In this document: piece by piece, positions 1 through 6,971 of the stretch
Layout: every line of letters starts with the position of its first letter
How positions within the stretch are numbered: position 1 is the stretch's first letter
Source of the DNA: Desulfobacterales bacterium
GTDB taxonomy: Bacteria; Desulfobacterota; Desulfobacteria; Desulfobacterales; RPRI01
Direction of reading: 5' to 3'
NCBI GenBank assembly: GCA_030689795.1
Contig: JAUYEO010000314.1
Location: 1-21,156 of the forward strand
DNA length: 21,156 nt
The notes under the pieces: generated by a model
Databases searched by the model: none
What the model was told of the DNA's origin: nothing
The model's input: only the letters and a program-made list of their open reading frames with translations
Position numbers and translations under genes: made by a program

Positions 1-139
1 TTTTAAATAACTTCGCTAAATCACAAGAACTCGGGCTAACGCCCTCAAACAGCTTGTGATTTTTAACGCTCAGTAATTTAAAAATCTATTTCCCAAAAAT
101 CTCAAATCCGTTCGCATATGACTTTTTACGAGTTCATCA
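1..139 (-). repeat. Interspersed inverted-repeat element, copy A, cut by the window edge
   Basis: This stretch is nearly identical to the reverse complement of 16486-16655. Both share the hairpin arms around 20-65, the TTAACGCTCAG segment, and the GCATATGACTTTTTACG end. The terminal inverted repeat visible here is at 120-139 (GACTTTTTACGAGTTCATCA); the other end lies outside the window. It contains no reading frame, so it is non-autonomous (MITE-like). The inner hairpin (AAATCACAAG paired with CTTGTGATTT, enclosing GGGC/GCCC) would fold in RNA from either strand. Confidence 0.8.
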
Positions 140-302
140 TATCTTAAAGGTAACTAAAATTGGAAAGTTTGGTCATCCCCGCTCACATTGGGATACGCTT
201 GGCTGACTGTTAACGAAATGACCGTCATGAGGCTTATTGGACAAAACACGCCGGGAAATATCCAAGGCCCCGACAAAAGACATATTTGCAGGAAACTAAA
301 AG

Positions 303-331
303 TTGACACTTAAGCTATATTAGAATATTTT
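303..331 (+). promoter_or_regulatory. Probable sigma-70 promoter of the HU gene
   Basis: A perfect -35 hexamer TTGACA (303-308) is followed after 17 bp by TATTTT (326-331), 58 bp before the HU start codon. The -10 match is only moderate; TAGAAT at 321 overlaps it but is spaced too closely. A strong ribosome binding site (AAGGAG, about 376-381) follows in the leader. Confidence 0.55.
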
Positions 332-389
332 CACACATGCGGTTTTTTTGGCGTAGCCACCACGCCCCCCAAAAAAAGGAGAATCGTAC

Positions 390-662
390 ATGACGAAAGC
401 AGAATTAGTTGATGCAATAGCTGCCGATGCAAAAATCACAAAAACTGCAGCTGTTGCAGCCCTGGATTCATTTATTAAAAACGTCACCAAGGCATTAAAA
501 TCGAAAGATGGTAAAGTCACACTTGTTGGTTTCGGAACGTTTTCAAAAGCAAAACGCGCTGCACGTAAGGGCAGAAACCCCCAAACCGGTGCAGCAATCA
601 AAATTAAAGCACGTACTGTTGTAAAATTTAAAGCAGGGAAAAAGTTAAAAGAAGCTGTGTAG
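390..662 (+). CDS. hup: HU-family histone-like DNA-binding protein
   Basis: This 90-residue protein has the full length and layout of the bacterial HU/IHF (DNABII) family. It starts with MTKAELVDAIA, which opens the helical dimerisation region. The conserved GFGTF turn follows at about residues 47-51, then the DNA-binding arm with G-R-N-P-Q-T-G at about 61-67. HU dimers bend and coat chromosomal DNA in the nucleoid. The start is fixed by AAGGAG placed 8 bp upstream. The gene is monocistronic, with its own promoter at 303-331 and no clear terminator behind it. It matches HU better than IHF alpha or beta, but paralogues cannot be told apart from this sequence alone. Confidence 0.95.
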   Translation: MTKAELVDAIAADAKITKTAAVAALDSFIKNVTKALKSKDGKVTLVGFGTFSKAKRAARKGRNPQTGAAIKIKARTVVKFKAGKKLKEAV

Positions 663-857
663 GCCAGAAAACAATTTTTCCGCCAAAAAAGCCGCAACTT
701 TTATGGAAAACACCTACAAAGCAGTAACTCTCAATTTGGAAATGAGATGAGGATTTTCGTTTGAAATAATTGATCTGCAACGCTCGGCATGAGCTACGCG
801 ATGCTGCAGTATTCACCGCGGCACTTTATGAATCAAGCGATCGAACCATGCGTTTGG

Positions 858-1283
858 TTAGACGACTGCTCCTGTGCGTACCGCAACTAAGATGAGTGCA
901 AAATACACGATTAGCATGGCCTCCAGCACTATTGTTGCGATGAATAAACCGTTGCCTGCCTGTATCGTGCGCAGTTTGTTACGATTGAGTAAATACACCG
1001 GATATACAACGATGAATACCAGTACCATGGCGATTCCCCATGCCATCGGCGAGATGTTCAGAAACGACTTTCGTCCCGGCTTCTTGTAGATTCCGGATAC
1101 CCAAGCATCGGCAAACGTCGCGCCTCCGAGCACCAAGCTCAGTATTGCTCCCACAATCCCTCCGGTGAAGTAACTAAACAGACTAACACAGAGAAGAAAG
1201 CCCATAATCTGGCGCCAAAGAACGAGCTGATTCGTGGGTTGCGTGGCGGATTCGACGGCGCTATCTTTAGTTGTTATTTCCAT
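858..1283 (-). CDS. Unrecognised multi-pass membrane protein
   Basis: This is a 141-residue protein I do not recognise. A polar N-terminus of about 24 residues precedes a long hydrophobic stretch (about 27-55, glycine-rich, probably two close helices). A short Lys/Arg loop (GIYKKPGRKS) follows, then two further membrane segments near 79-98 and 113-135. The loop pattern suggests a small inner-membrane protein. I chose ATG 1283; a GTG three codons upstream (1292) is an alternative, and neither has a strong Shine-Dalgarno sequence. The gene stands alone on the minus strand, about 75 bp after the end of the protease-like gene at 1367-1984, so the two could be co-transcribed. No enzymatic motif is visible. 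Confidence 0.65.
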   Translation of the reverse strand: MEITTKDSAVESATQPTNQLVLWRQIMGFLLCVSLFSYFTGGIVGAILSLVLGGATFADAWVSGIYKKPGRKSFLNISPMAWGIAMVLVFIVVYPVYLLNRNKLRTIQAGNGLFIATIVLEAMLIVYFALILVAVRTGAVV

Positions 1284-1366
1284 AGTTCTCACAGTCGTCC
1301 AAATATCTATTAAGTTGCTTCTCGTTTTTACGCGAGAGGATTAATTTTATAAACCAATCATGCTGC

Positions 1367-1984
1367 TCACGGATGGGAGTTTTTCTTTATATGTCTGAAA
1401 GCGGTTAAGGCATCCAGAACAAAATCAAATGTTCCGGCTGATCCGCCGTAATAATATACGTTTTTATTTGCCATTACCAGCTCACCCATATGAACGGGCG
1501 AGTAATCAGGCTCAGCGCATGACAGCTGAATCCATTCACCCTGTTTCAATTGAAACTTACCTTTCATTTTATCTATGTCATAATTTGATATCTGGGTATC
1601 CGTCGCGCGCCAGCTGTTACGGCTTCCATGACCGACAAACACGATGCTTTGATATTTGTTATCCATTAAAACATCCATGAAATCTTTTTCTGTGGCGCTG
1701 AAAAAATAATCCGATTTTTCCCCTCTCGAATTAAAATACAAGGTCCATGCCGGGTAACTTCCCAGGAAAGCGATGGGCGGCGCCCAGTAATCATGATCCG
1801 AAAAGGCATGGGCGGATAGCAGGATTGCTGCATATTTATCGGTTTTTGCGAACAGGTTTGATACGTATGCGACTGTTGCTATGGGTATATAGACTACCGC
1901 GATAATGATGGAGAAATATTTGATCAGGTGTTTTAAACCGATCTTTCCAAACTTCTTCTGGAAGATTAGAGAATATATGCTCAT
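1367..1984 (-). CDS. Membrane-anchored clan CD (caspase/legumain-like) peptidase candidate
   Basis: This 205-residue protein has one N-terminal membrane segment (about 22-44) and a soluble domain. In the domain, a hydrophobic strand runs into a G-H-G-S turn (SIVFVGHGS, His119). After 37 residues comes a second hydrophobic strand ending in Ser-Cys-Ala (WIQLSCAE, Cys156). A strand leading to His-Gly followed by a strand ending in Ala/Ser-Cys is the signature order of clan CD cysteine peptidases (caspases, legumains, CHAT). The family assignment is inferred from that pattern, not from a recognised homologue. The start is ambiguous: TTG at 1990 sits 5 bp after GGAGG, whereas ATG 1984 sits 11 bp after it. 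It could instead be an inactive relative or an unrelated fold. Confidence 0.6.
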   Translation of the reverse strand: MSIYSLIFQKKFGKIGLKHLIKYFSIIIAVVYIPIATVAYVSNLFAKTDKYAAILLSAHAFSDHDYWAPPIAFLGSYPAWTLYFNSRGEKSDYFFSATEKDFMDVLMDNKYQSIVFVGHGSRNSWRATDTQISNYDIDKMKGKFQLKQGEWIQLSCAEPDYSPVHMGELVMANKNVYYYGGSAGTFDFVLDALTAFRHIKKNSHP

Positions 1985-2042
1985 GTTCAATCCAACCTCC
2001 AGTTAATTGCTTTTGATGCAACTCATGAAAGAGGCCCGATAA

Positions 2043-2389
2043 AAAATTGAGCGTTCTGTCGGTAGACAGTTATTGAAAAAAGATTTTATTGTCAAGATAA
2101 TTGGGCCAGACAGGGGTTACACCATTGATGACAAGACCTTTGTCTGGGCCATTCCCAAGCAGGGGAAAATCCTTTTCCATGCCGCCTTCCTGGGGAGGAA
2201 GGAGCTGGAAAAGATTGTCACGGATCTTCGTGAACCGTTGGATGCCAATCCGACTACCATCGGAGACATTCCGGACTTTGACACAGCCTTGGCTTATCAT
2301 CTTTATGCGGAGCTTCTCAAACCTGTGGCGGAGGGCTGGAAGAGTGCCTCAGATCTTATTGTCGTCAACTCGGGACCGTTATCGTATGG
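2043..2389 (+). pseudogene. CHAT-domain protein fragment, truncated at both ends
   Basis: The frame reads from just after a stop at 2040-2042. It gives an ERSVGRQLL-like segment, then text typical of the N-terminal half of CHAT domains: a strand with F-V-W-A-I, a basic-acidic helix (GRKELEKIVTDLREPLD), D-F-D-T-A-L-A-Y-H-L-Y-A-E-L-L-K-P, and the strand DLIVVNSGPLSY. In intact CHAT proteins that last strand leads to an L-P-F motif and later to the catalytic His and Cys. Here the similarity stops at about 2389, where the frame runs into antisense of an antitoxin gene. The part carrying the catalytic residues is therefore missing, as are any N-terminal TPRs. The open frame continues to 2603, but that tail is an artefact of the junction. 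Confidence 0.6.
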
Positions 2390-2560
2390 AACGAAAGAGT
2401 CCGCTTCCCTTTCGGCTCTGAGCAGATCATTTGCATTCTCTATGTCTTCGATCCATTCTATAATGGATTCGTATTCCCGGAGACTGAGGATAACAGCCTT
2501 TTTGTTTTCTTTTTTGTTGACAATATATTCAGGTTTTACGTTTTCTATCAAACTTTGCAT
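2303..2560 (-). pseudogene. 3'-truncated Phd/YefM-type antitoxin gene
   Basis: The first 60 or so residues resemble the prevent-host-death family: Y-I-V-N-K-K-E-N-K-K-A-V-I-L-S-L-R-E-Y-E (about 12-31), an acidic helix, then L-R-A-E-R-E and F-V-P-Y. Such antitoxins repress their own operon and neutralise a toxin encoded just downstream. A good ribosome binding site (AAGGGAG, 7 bp spacing) supports ATG 2560. After F-V-P-Y-D (codons near 2380-2394) the sequence switches to the reverse complement of the CHAT fragment. The C-terminal tail of about 25 residues is therefore foreign, and no toxin gene follows. The open frame could still be translated, but its toxin-binding end is lost. Confidence 0.6.
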
Positions 2561-2621
2561 TTATCATCTCCCTTTTGAAGGAATGTTAGAGAAAATAAAA
2601 TAGTTGCAGAAAACCGGCAAA

Positions 2622-2800
2622 TTAAAATTATACGAGCCAATTGCAAAACTCTCGAAAAACCCCTCTCCCCTTGCGGGAGAGGGTTAGGGATAAAAGATTA
2701 GAGTTATCAATGAGTTATTCCTTCACCCTCCTCTTAATTCCCTCCCGTCAAGGGTGGGGAGAGGGACTTTTGCAAGAGGCTCATACGTTAAAATTATACG
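2622..2800. mobile_element. Small MITE-like element flanked by a 13-bp direct repeat
   Basis: A perfect direct repeat TTAAAATTATACG occurs at 2622-2634 and 2788-2800. Just inside are imperfect inverted ends: GAGCCAATTGCAAAA on the left, and TTTTGCAAGAGGCTC on the right. The interior, about 150 bp, holds a perfect 9-bp hairpin CCCTCTCCC/GGGAGAGGG (about 2660-2682) and a second, degenerate copy of the same motif near 2741-2767. It has no transposase. The direct repeat looks like a target duplication, or else a recombination footprint. A lysine-rich 19-codon frame just right of it (2803-2862) is too compositionally simple to call a gene. Confidence 0.6.
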
Positions 2801-2886
2801 TAATGGAAGGCTCCGAGAAGGAAAAGCGACAGGAAAAGAAGGATAAGAAGAAAGAAAAATAGTATGATTTTGCCGGGGGCGAAAAG

Positions 2887-2919
2887 AAAGGGTTACAGCA
2901 CAACATACTGTAACCCTTT
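2887..2919. terminator. Bidirectional intrinsic terminator
   Basis: A 12-bp perfect stem, AAAGGGTTACAG and CTGTAACCCTTT, encloses a 9-nt loop. T-rich tracts follow on both strands: TTTTATTATTT to the right and TTTCTTTTC to the left. Its main job is probably to end the leftward tRNA-His/tRNA-Arg transcript, which finishes 16 bp away. Confidence 0.8.
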
Positions 2920-2934
2920 TATTATTTAATTCCC

Positions 2935-3011
<77 letters not shown>

Positions 3012-3018
3012 CAAACAA

Positions 3019-3095
3019 TGGGGTGAGTGAAGGGGATTGAACCCTCGACAACCGGGGCCACAACCCGGTGCTCTGCCAACTGAGCTACACCCACC
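3019..3095 (-). tRNA. tRNA-His (anticodon GTG)
   Basis: The reverse strand begins GGTGGGTGTAGCTC and carries the extra 5' G (G-1) typical of tRNA-His, opposite the discriminator C. The anticodon loop TTGTGGC contains GTG. The D-arm and the T-arm (GAGGG-TTCAATC-CCCTT) are regular apart from small wobble positions, and CCA is encoded. It is the first gene of a two-tRNA unit with tRNA-Arg. Confidence 0.96.
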
Positions 3096-3110
3096 ATATG
3101 CAGTGGAAGC

Positions 3111-3139
3111 CTTCTACCAAATAAGAGAATCCATTTCAA
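3111..3139 (-). promoter_or_regulatory. Probable promoter of the tRNA-His/tRNA-Arg unit
   Basis: On the minus strand TTGAAA (3134-3139) and TAGAAG (3111-3116) are separated by exactly 17 bp. This places the transcription start about 10 nt before the 5' end of tRNA-His. Confidence 0.5.
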
Positions 3140-3159
3140 GAGATATTTTGAAAAAGAAA

Positions 3160-3296
3160 GGATTCAAGGATTCGAGGGTTCAAGGGGTCAAGGAAAAACC
3201 AGTGATCGGTGATCAGCGATCAGTTATCAGAAACAACGATTCACGATTCATAAACTTCGAAGTACGATGTTCGATATTCGATGTACGATATTCGTA
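3160..3296. repeat. Degenerate heptanucleotide (and octanucleotide) tandem repeats
   Basis: Three blocks follow one another between the tRNA promoter and selB. The first is GGATTCAA-type units of about 8 bp (3160-3193). The second is 7-bp units AGTGATC/GGTGATC/AGCGATC/AGTTATC (3201-3230). The third is ACGATTC, then CGATGTT/CGATATT/CGATGTA/CGATATT (3237-3296). Each block uses a different 7-letter theme, but the period stays the same. No gene or RNA is recognised here. Confidence 0.75.
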
Positions 3297-3331
3297 TTTT
3301 ACTGGAAACCGGCTGCCGGCAACTTTCTCTT

Positions 3332-5242
3332 TTATCCTTTACGCAGTTTCCGAATATCCCCGATACGGATTGTCACGTTCTTTGAATCAAAATATTCGAG
3401 AAGCGGTATCAGGAACTTCCGTGACGCCCCGGCCATTTCCTTGAACTGTGGCGCCGACATTTCCCCGTTTTTCCGCAGAAATTCGATCATCCTGTTTTTG
3501 ATGTCATTGATATTATCGGAATGAAAATAGAGGTCTTCCTTGACCTTTAACAGGATTCCCTCATCTACAAGAAGCGTGAGCACTTCTTTCGCCCTTGCAG
3601 GATCCATTTTATGCTCCTGAACCAGTTCCTTCAGATATGGAGGTGTGAGTCCGCTCTCCTTATAGGCCTTTATTATTTTAATTTTTATGCTGCTCTGGTC
3701 TTCCCCGAGTGAAACCTTATGCCCTTCAAGACGGACCACGTCCTCGTCAAGAGCAATATTTTTATCTTTTATCATCTGGTTGATTATGAGGATAAAAAGT
3801 TTCGGGTTCAGAAAAGCCGGCAATTTTGATTTAAGCTCCTCCTTGGGCATGCCTGCTTTAAGCGGGTTCGCCTTGTGATAAGCATCTATAGAATCGCGCA
3901 TTTCTTTCTTGAGATTCTCTATTCCGGCCTGATGAAGATAAATTCTGCTTTCTTTATCAATCAGGACAATTATCTTTTTCGACAAAAGATTCTGCAGGTT
4001 TCCGTCAAGATGCTTTTCGGAAATGTTTGTCATGACCTTTAAATCTGAAAAGGAGACGCCCATATATCCGGATTCGGCAACATAATAGGCAATCAATTCT
4101 TCCGGTAAAAGGCTTGAAAGGCTTTTTAAGCCTTCCGTAACTTCCGGCTTGAATCTCTTATGCTTACGGGGGACCGGGTTGAGGATTTGCCCGCCTGCTA
4201 TTGTTCTTACGGGAGAAAAGCTCCTTAGAACAAACCTGTCGTCTTTTACAACCGCTGTCGGAGAGTCGAGCCTGAGCTGGGCGACAGTATCTTCCCCGGG
4301 AAGAAGCTCCTCCCTGTCAAGCAAAATCAGATTTCCCAGTATTTCACTTGTGCCGGTATGAAACCTCACACGGGTGCGGTTTTTGACAGGCTTCCTGTTG
4401 CTTTTAAGAAAGTGCAGGGAAATGTCAAGCATGTACCCTGGGATAAGGGCGCCGGGCGTGGAAACGACTTCTCCACGGTCTACGGATGTCTTGTCAAGCC
4501 CCTGAAAATTGATGGCTGTCCGCATGCCTGCAACAGCCTCCTTCACGCTTTCGTTATGGACCTGGATTCCGCGCACTTTGGAAGTTACGCCTGAAGGATA
4601 TATCATGATTGTTTCCCCGACCTCTACCCTGCCCGATATAAGGGTGCCGGTTATAACGGTGCCGAATCCCTTCATGGTAAAAACCCTGTCCACGGGAAGG
4701 CGGAACAGGCCGGAGGAAGAGCGTCCCGGAATTTTCGGACTCAGTTCGTCCAGCGTCTTTATGAATTCGGGGATTCCCTTTCCCGTGACGGCAGATACGG
4801 GAAGAAGAGGGGCGCCGTCAAGAAAAGTGTCTTTTACAAACTTCCTGATGTCATCTGTTACAAGCTCCAGCCATTCATCATCAACAAGATCCGTCTTGGT
4901 AAGGACAACAAAACCGTATTTTACCCCGAGAAGCTGGCATATCTCCATATGCTCCCTTGTCTGGGGCATCACGCCTTCATCCGCGGCAATCACCATCGCG
5001 ACAACGTCAATGCCTGTGGCTCCGGCAACCATGTTTTTCACAAACTTTTCATGTCCCGGAACATCCACAATCCCGATTCTCAAGCCGCCCGGAAGATCGA
5101 GCCACGCGAACCCTAGCTCTATCGTTATTCCCCGGAGCTGCTCTTCCTTGAGCCTGTCGGTATTTATGCCTGTGAGGGCCTTGACGAGAGTCGTTTTCCC
5201 GTGATCAATATGCCCGGCAGTTCCAAGAACAATCTGTTTCAC
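3332..5242 (-). CDS. selB: Selenocysteine-specific translation elongation factor SelB
   Basis: This GTPase delivers Sec-tRNA to UGA codons marked by a SECIS hairpin in the mRNA. The 636-residue product has the usual bacterial SelB layout. The EF-Tu-like G domain carries G1 GHIDHGKTT (from residue 10), G3 D-V-P-G-H (60-64) and G4 T-K-T-D (115-118). Two beta-barrel domains follow, then, from about residue 370, a chain of winged-helix domains that bind the SECIS RNA. The SelB-type N-terminal motif GHIDHGKTTL-V-K-A-L-T-G-I-N-T-D-R separates it from EF-Tu. It is the last gene of the leftward cluster. Its presence implies that the genome encodes selenoproteins; neither tRNA-Sec nor selA lies in this window. 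Confidence 0.96.
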   Translation of the reverse strand: MKQIVLGTAGHIDHGKTTLVKALTGINTDRLKEEQLRGITIELGFAWLDLPGGLRIGIVDVPGHEKFVKNMVAGATGIDVVAMVIAADEGVMPQTREHMEICQLLGVKYGFVVLTKTDLVDDEWLELVTDDIRKFVKDTFLDGAPLLPVSAVTGKGIPEFIKTLDELSPKIPGRSSSGLFRLPVDRVFTMKGFGTVITGTLISGRVEVGETIMIYPSGVTSKVRGIQVHNESVKEAVAGMRTAINFQGLDKTSVDRGEVVSTPGALIPGYMLDISLHFLKSNRKPVKNRTRVRFHTGTSEILGNLILLDREELLPGEDTVAQLRLDSPTAVVKDDRFVLRSFSPVRTIAGGQILNPVPRKHKRFKPEVTEGLKSLSSLLPEELIAYYVAESGYMGVSFSDLKVMTNISEKHLDGNLQNLLSKKIIVLIDKESRIYLHQAGIENLKKEMRDSIDAYHKANPLKAGMPKEELKSKLPAFLNPKLFILIINQMIKDKNIALDEDVVRLEGHKVSLGEDQSSIKIKIIKAYKESGLTPPYLKELVQEHKMDPARAKEVLTLLVDEGILLKVKEDLYFHSDNINDIKNRMIEFLRKNGEMSAPQFKEMAGASRKFLIPLLEYFDSKNVTIRIGDIRKLRKG

Positions 5243-5261
5243 AGATATAATATCCCCTTTA

Positions 5262-5385
5262 TGGTCTCTGGTCTCTAGTTGCTGGTCTCTGGTTTAACCA
5301 GAAACTATAAACCAGAAACCACAAACCAATTCCTTGCCCCTTGCTTTTCCCACCTCACGCCTCATGCCTCTTGCCTTATGGCTTC
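5262..5385. repeat. Heptanucleotide repeat tract between selB and the small membrane gene
   Basis: Units TGGTCTC/TGGTCTC/TAGTTGC/TGGTCTC/TGGTTTA run from 5262. An inverted stretch built on ACCAGAAAC follows, so the tract can form a hairpin around GTTTAACC. A second theme CCTCACG/CCTCATG/CCTCTTG/CCTTATG then runs into the stop codon of the 56-residue gene (5376-5378). It lies in the leader just upstream of selB. Confidence 0.75.
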
Positions 5386-5546
5386 CGTTTTCTCCAGTAT
5401 TCAAGAACATACGCCACTGTGACTAAAAAAGCGCCCAGTCCAGCAACATATATGATTTTCCAGTCCGGATAAAAAAACCGGGACAATAAAACGGCGAATG
5501 CCGCGCCAAGTATAATCCTAATTATAAAAACATAAAATCTGTTCAT
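5376..5546 (-). CDS. Small two-helix membrane protein
   Basis: A 56-residue frame lies between hemW and selB on the same strand. It begins MNRFYVFIIR. It has a first hydrophobic segment (about 4-24), a short F-Y-P-D-W-K turn, a second hydrophobic segment (about 29-48), and a basic end (EYWRKRKP). Two compact helices with positive ends are what a real small membrane protein would show, and the frame is free of repeats until its stop. An in-frame ATG two codons upstream (5552) is an alternative start, and the Shine-Dalgarno sequence is weak. I recognise no family. Its place in the operon suggests co-transcription with selB but no function. Confidence 0.5.
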   Translation of the reverse strand: MNRFYVFIIRIILGAAFAVLLSRFFYPDWKIIYVAGLGAFLVTVAYVLEYWRKRKP

Positions 5547-5558
5547 GATCATAATCCG

Positions 5559-5684
5559 TTATTCGTGGTTCGTCGTTCGTTGTTTCACGTTGCCACAAAG
5601 GCACGAAGTCACCAAGTCAATTTTTTTGTGTCTTTGTGCCTTCGTGGCAATTACTTTTGATCTACGATTCACGATCAACTATCC
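5559..5684. repeat. Heptanucleotide repeats with an embedded long inverted repeat
   Basis: Units TTATTCG/TGGTTCG/TCGTTCG/TTGTTTC start the tract. An inverted repeat follows: TTGCCACAAAGGCACGAAG at 5590-5608 and CTTTGTGCCTTCGTGGCAA at 5632-5650, matching at 17 of 19 positions. The tract ends with ACGATTC/ACGATCA-like units (5663-5684) that overlap the last two hemW codons and the stop. The hairpin could act as a 3' end for hemW mRNA, but it has no clean T-tract on the minus strand. Confidence 0.7.
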
Positions 5685-6971
5685 GCTGTTCAATATTTCA
5701 CTACATACAAACTCTGCGCAAATGCTGTCAAGAAGAACCATGCCTTTTCTTGTGAGAGCGCATTTATCATCGCAGGTAACTATAAGCTCCTTTTTGCTTA
5801 AATCCGATATGGTCTCCCTGAAAATATCCCCGAACTTTACATTGAATTTTTCGTTGAAAAAACCGATATCTATTCCGCACTTTTGCCTCAAGCCCAGAAA
5901 GATGGTTTCAATAATCTGCTGCTCCCTTGTAAGTGTTTCATTTCCTTCTACAGGAGGCGTTCCAGATTCGATCTTTTTTATATAATCCGAAACATTGTGC
6001 CTGTTCCAGCTTCGCCTTGTTCCGTAGAATGAATGAGCGGAAGGGCCGAATCCTATGTATGGAATATATGACCAGTATTTTATGTTGTGCCGGGATTTTT
6101 TCTCTTCAGAGCGCGCGAAATTTGAAATTTCGTAATGGATATAACCCTTTTTTTCAAGAAAATCGCCTGTTGATCCGAACAGGGAGACCGCAAGAGATTC
6201 CGGAAGGGAAGAGAATTTGCCGCTTTTCAGATCTTTATGCATCTGAGTTCCGGATTCATAGGTGAGCATGTAGCAGGAGAGATGCTCCGGTTCAAATTGG
6301 AGAGCTGTTTCAAGGTCGGAAAGCCAGGATTTAACTGTTTGGCCCGGAATTCCGCTTATAAGATCAAGACCGATATTTGTAAAACCGGCATTTCGCGCCC
6401 ATTTGATTGCGGTTTCTCCTTCTTCCGCCGAATGAATCCGTCCCAAAAATTTCAGATTGCCGTCCTGAAAAGACTGAATCCCGATGTTTATCCGGTTTAT
6501 GCCCGATTGCCTGAAACTCTTTAATGATTCAGGAGTTACTGTCCTGGGGTTGACTTCGATTGTTATCTCGGGATCGGATGTTATTTGAAACAGGGAAAAC
6601 GCTTTTTCTATAATCCTGTTTATTTCTGTTGATTCGAGAACTGAAGGGGTGCCTCCCCCGATGTAAAGAGTATCAAACAGGAGCCCGACGTCCCTGTACA
6701 TGTCCATTTCGTGTATCAGAACATTGACAAATTCTTTTACAAGCGAATGGTCGGTGATGGAATAAAAGTCGCAGTAAGGGCATTTTTTCACGCAGAAAGG
6801 GATATGAATATATATTCCGGCATAGCAGGATGAGGGTTTCTGGTCTCTGGTTTCTGGTTTATGGTTTATTGTCTCTGGTCTCTGGTCTCTGGTTATTGGT
6901 CTCTGGTTTAACCAGAAACTATAAAACCAGAAACCAGAAACTAATTCCTTATCCTTTGAACGGTTCACCAA
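5679..6971 (-). CDS. hemW: HemW-like radical SAM protein (haem chaperone)
   Basis: The core has the radical SAM cluster motif C-V-K-K-C-P-Y-C-D-F (Cys60, Cys64, Cys67 counted from 6971) after I-Y-I-H-I-P-F. It also has GGGTPS and the long H-N-I-K-Y-W region and C-terminal HemN-like domain of the HemW family. HemW is thought to be a haem-trafficking protein, not the coproporphyrinogen oxidase it resembles. No in-frame ATG exists near the expected N-terminus. The frame opens only at TTG 6971 or GTG 6968, inside the end of korC. Its first 48 or so residues are encoded by a heptanucleotide repeat (Q-R-P, T-R-D, H-K-P repeats). Either the protein has a repeat-coded extension, or a rare start codon near residue 50 is used. 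Confidence 0.88.
   Translation of the reverse strand: MVNRSKDKELVSGFWFYSFWLNQRPITRDQRPETINHKPETRDQKPSSCYAGIYIHIPFCVKKCPYCDFYSITDHSLVKEFVNVLIHEMDMYRDVGLLFDTLYIGGGTPSVLESTEINRIIEKAFSLFQITSDPEITIEVNPRTVTPESLKSFRQSGINRINIGIQSFQDGNLKFLGRIHSAEEGETAIKWARNAGFTNIGLDLISGIPGQTVKSWLSDLETALQFEPEHLSCYMLTYESGTQMHKDLKSGKFSSLPESLAVSLFGSTGDFLEKKGYIHYEISNFARSEEKKSRHNIKYWSYIPYIGFGPSAHSFYGTRRSWNRHNVSDYIKKIESGTPPVEGNETLTREQQIIETIFLGLRQKCGIDIGFFNEKFNVKFGDIFRETISDLSKKELIVTCDDKCALTRKGMVLLDSICAEFVCSEILNSG
6838..6945. repeat. Heptanucleotide repeat tract inside the 5' part of hemW
   Basis: Ten or so 7-bp units (TGGTCTC, TGGTTTC, TGGTTTA, TTGTCTC, TGGTTAT) are followed by an inverted ACCAGAAAC series. It has the same sequence theme as the tract at 5262, which sits just upstream of selB. 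It overlaps the hemW frame and ends 4 bp before the korC stop codon. Confidence 0.85.

Noticed and set aside
2390..2603. C-terminal part of the 176-codon plus-strand frame as real protein
   Set aside because: It is antisense to the antitoxin-like gene, which has its own ribosome site and family-like residues, so this part of the frame is incidental.
4509..5204. 231-codon open frame on the plus strand
   Set aside because: It lies wholly antisense to the G domain of selB, has no ribosome site, and its Ser/Pro/Thr-rich composition is that of a reverse-strand shadow.
3332..5242. A selenoprotein gene with in-frame UGA near selB
   Set aside because: I looked for frames interrupted by TGA and followed by a hairpin near selB and the tRNAs and found none I could support; the tRNAs are Arg and His, not Sec.
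6838..6945. CRISPR-like array
   Set aside because: The units are 7 bp and directly adjacent, with no unique spacers, and no cas genes are nearby.
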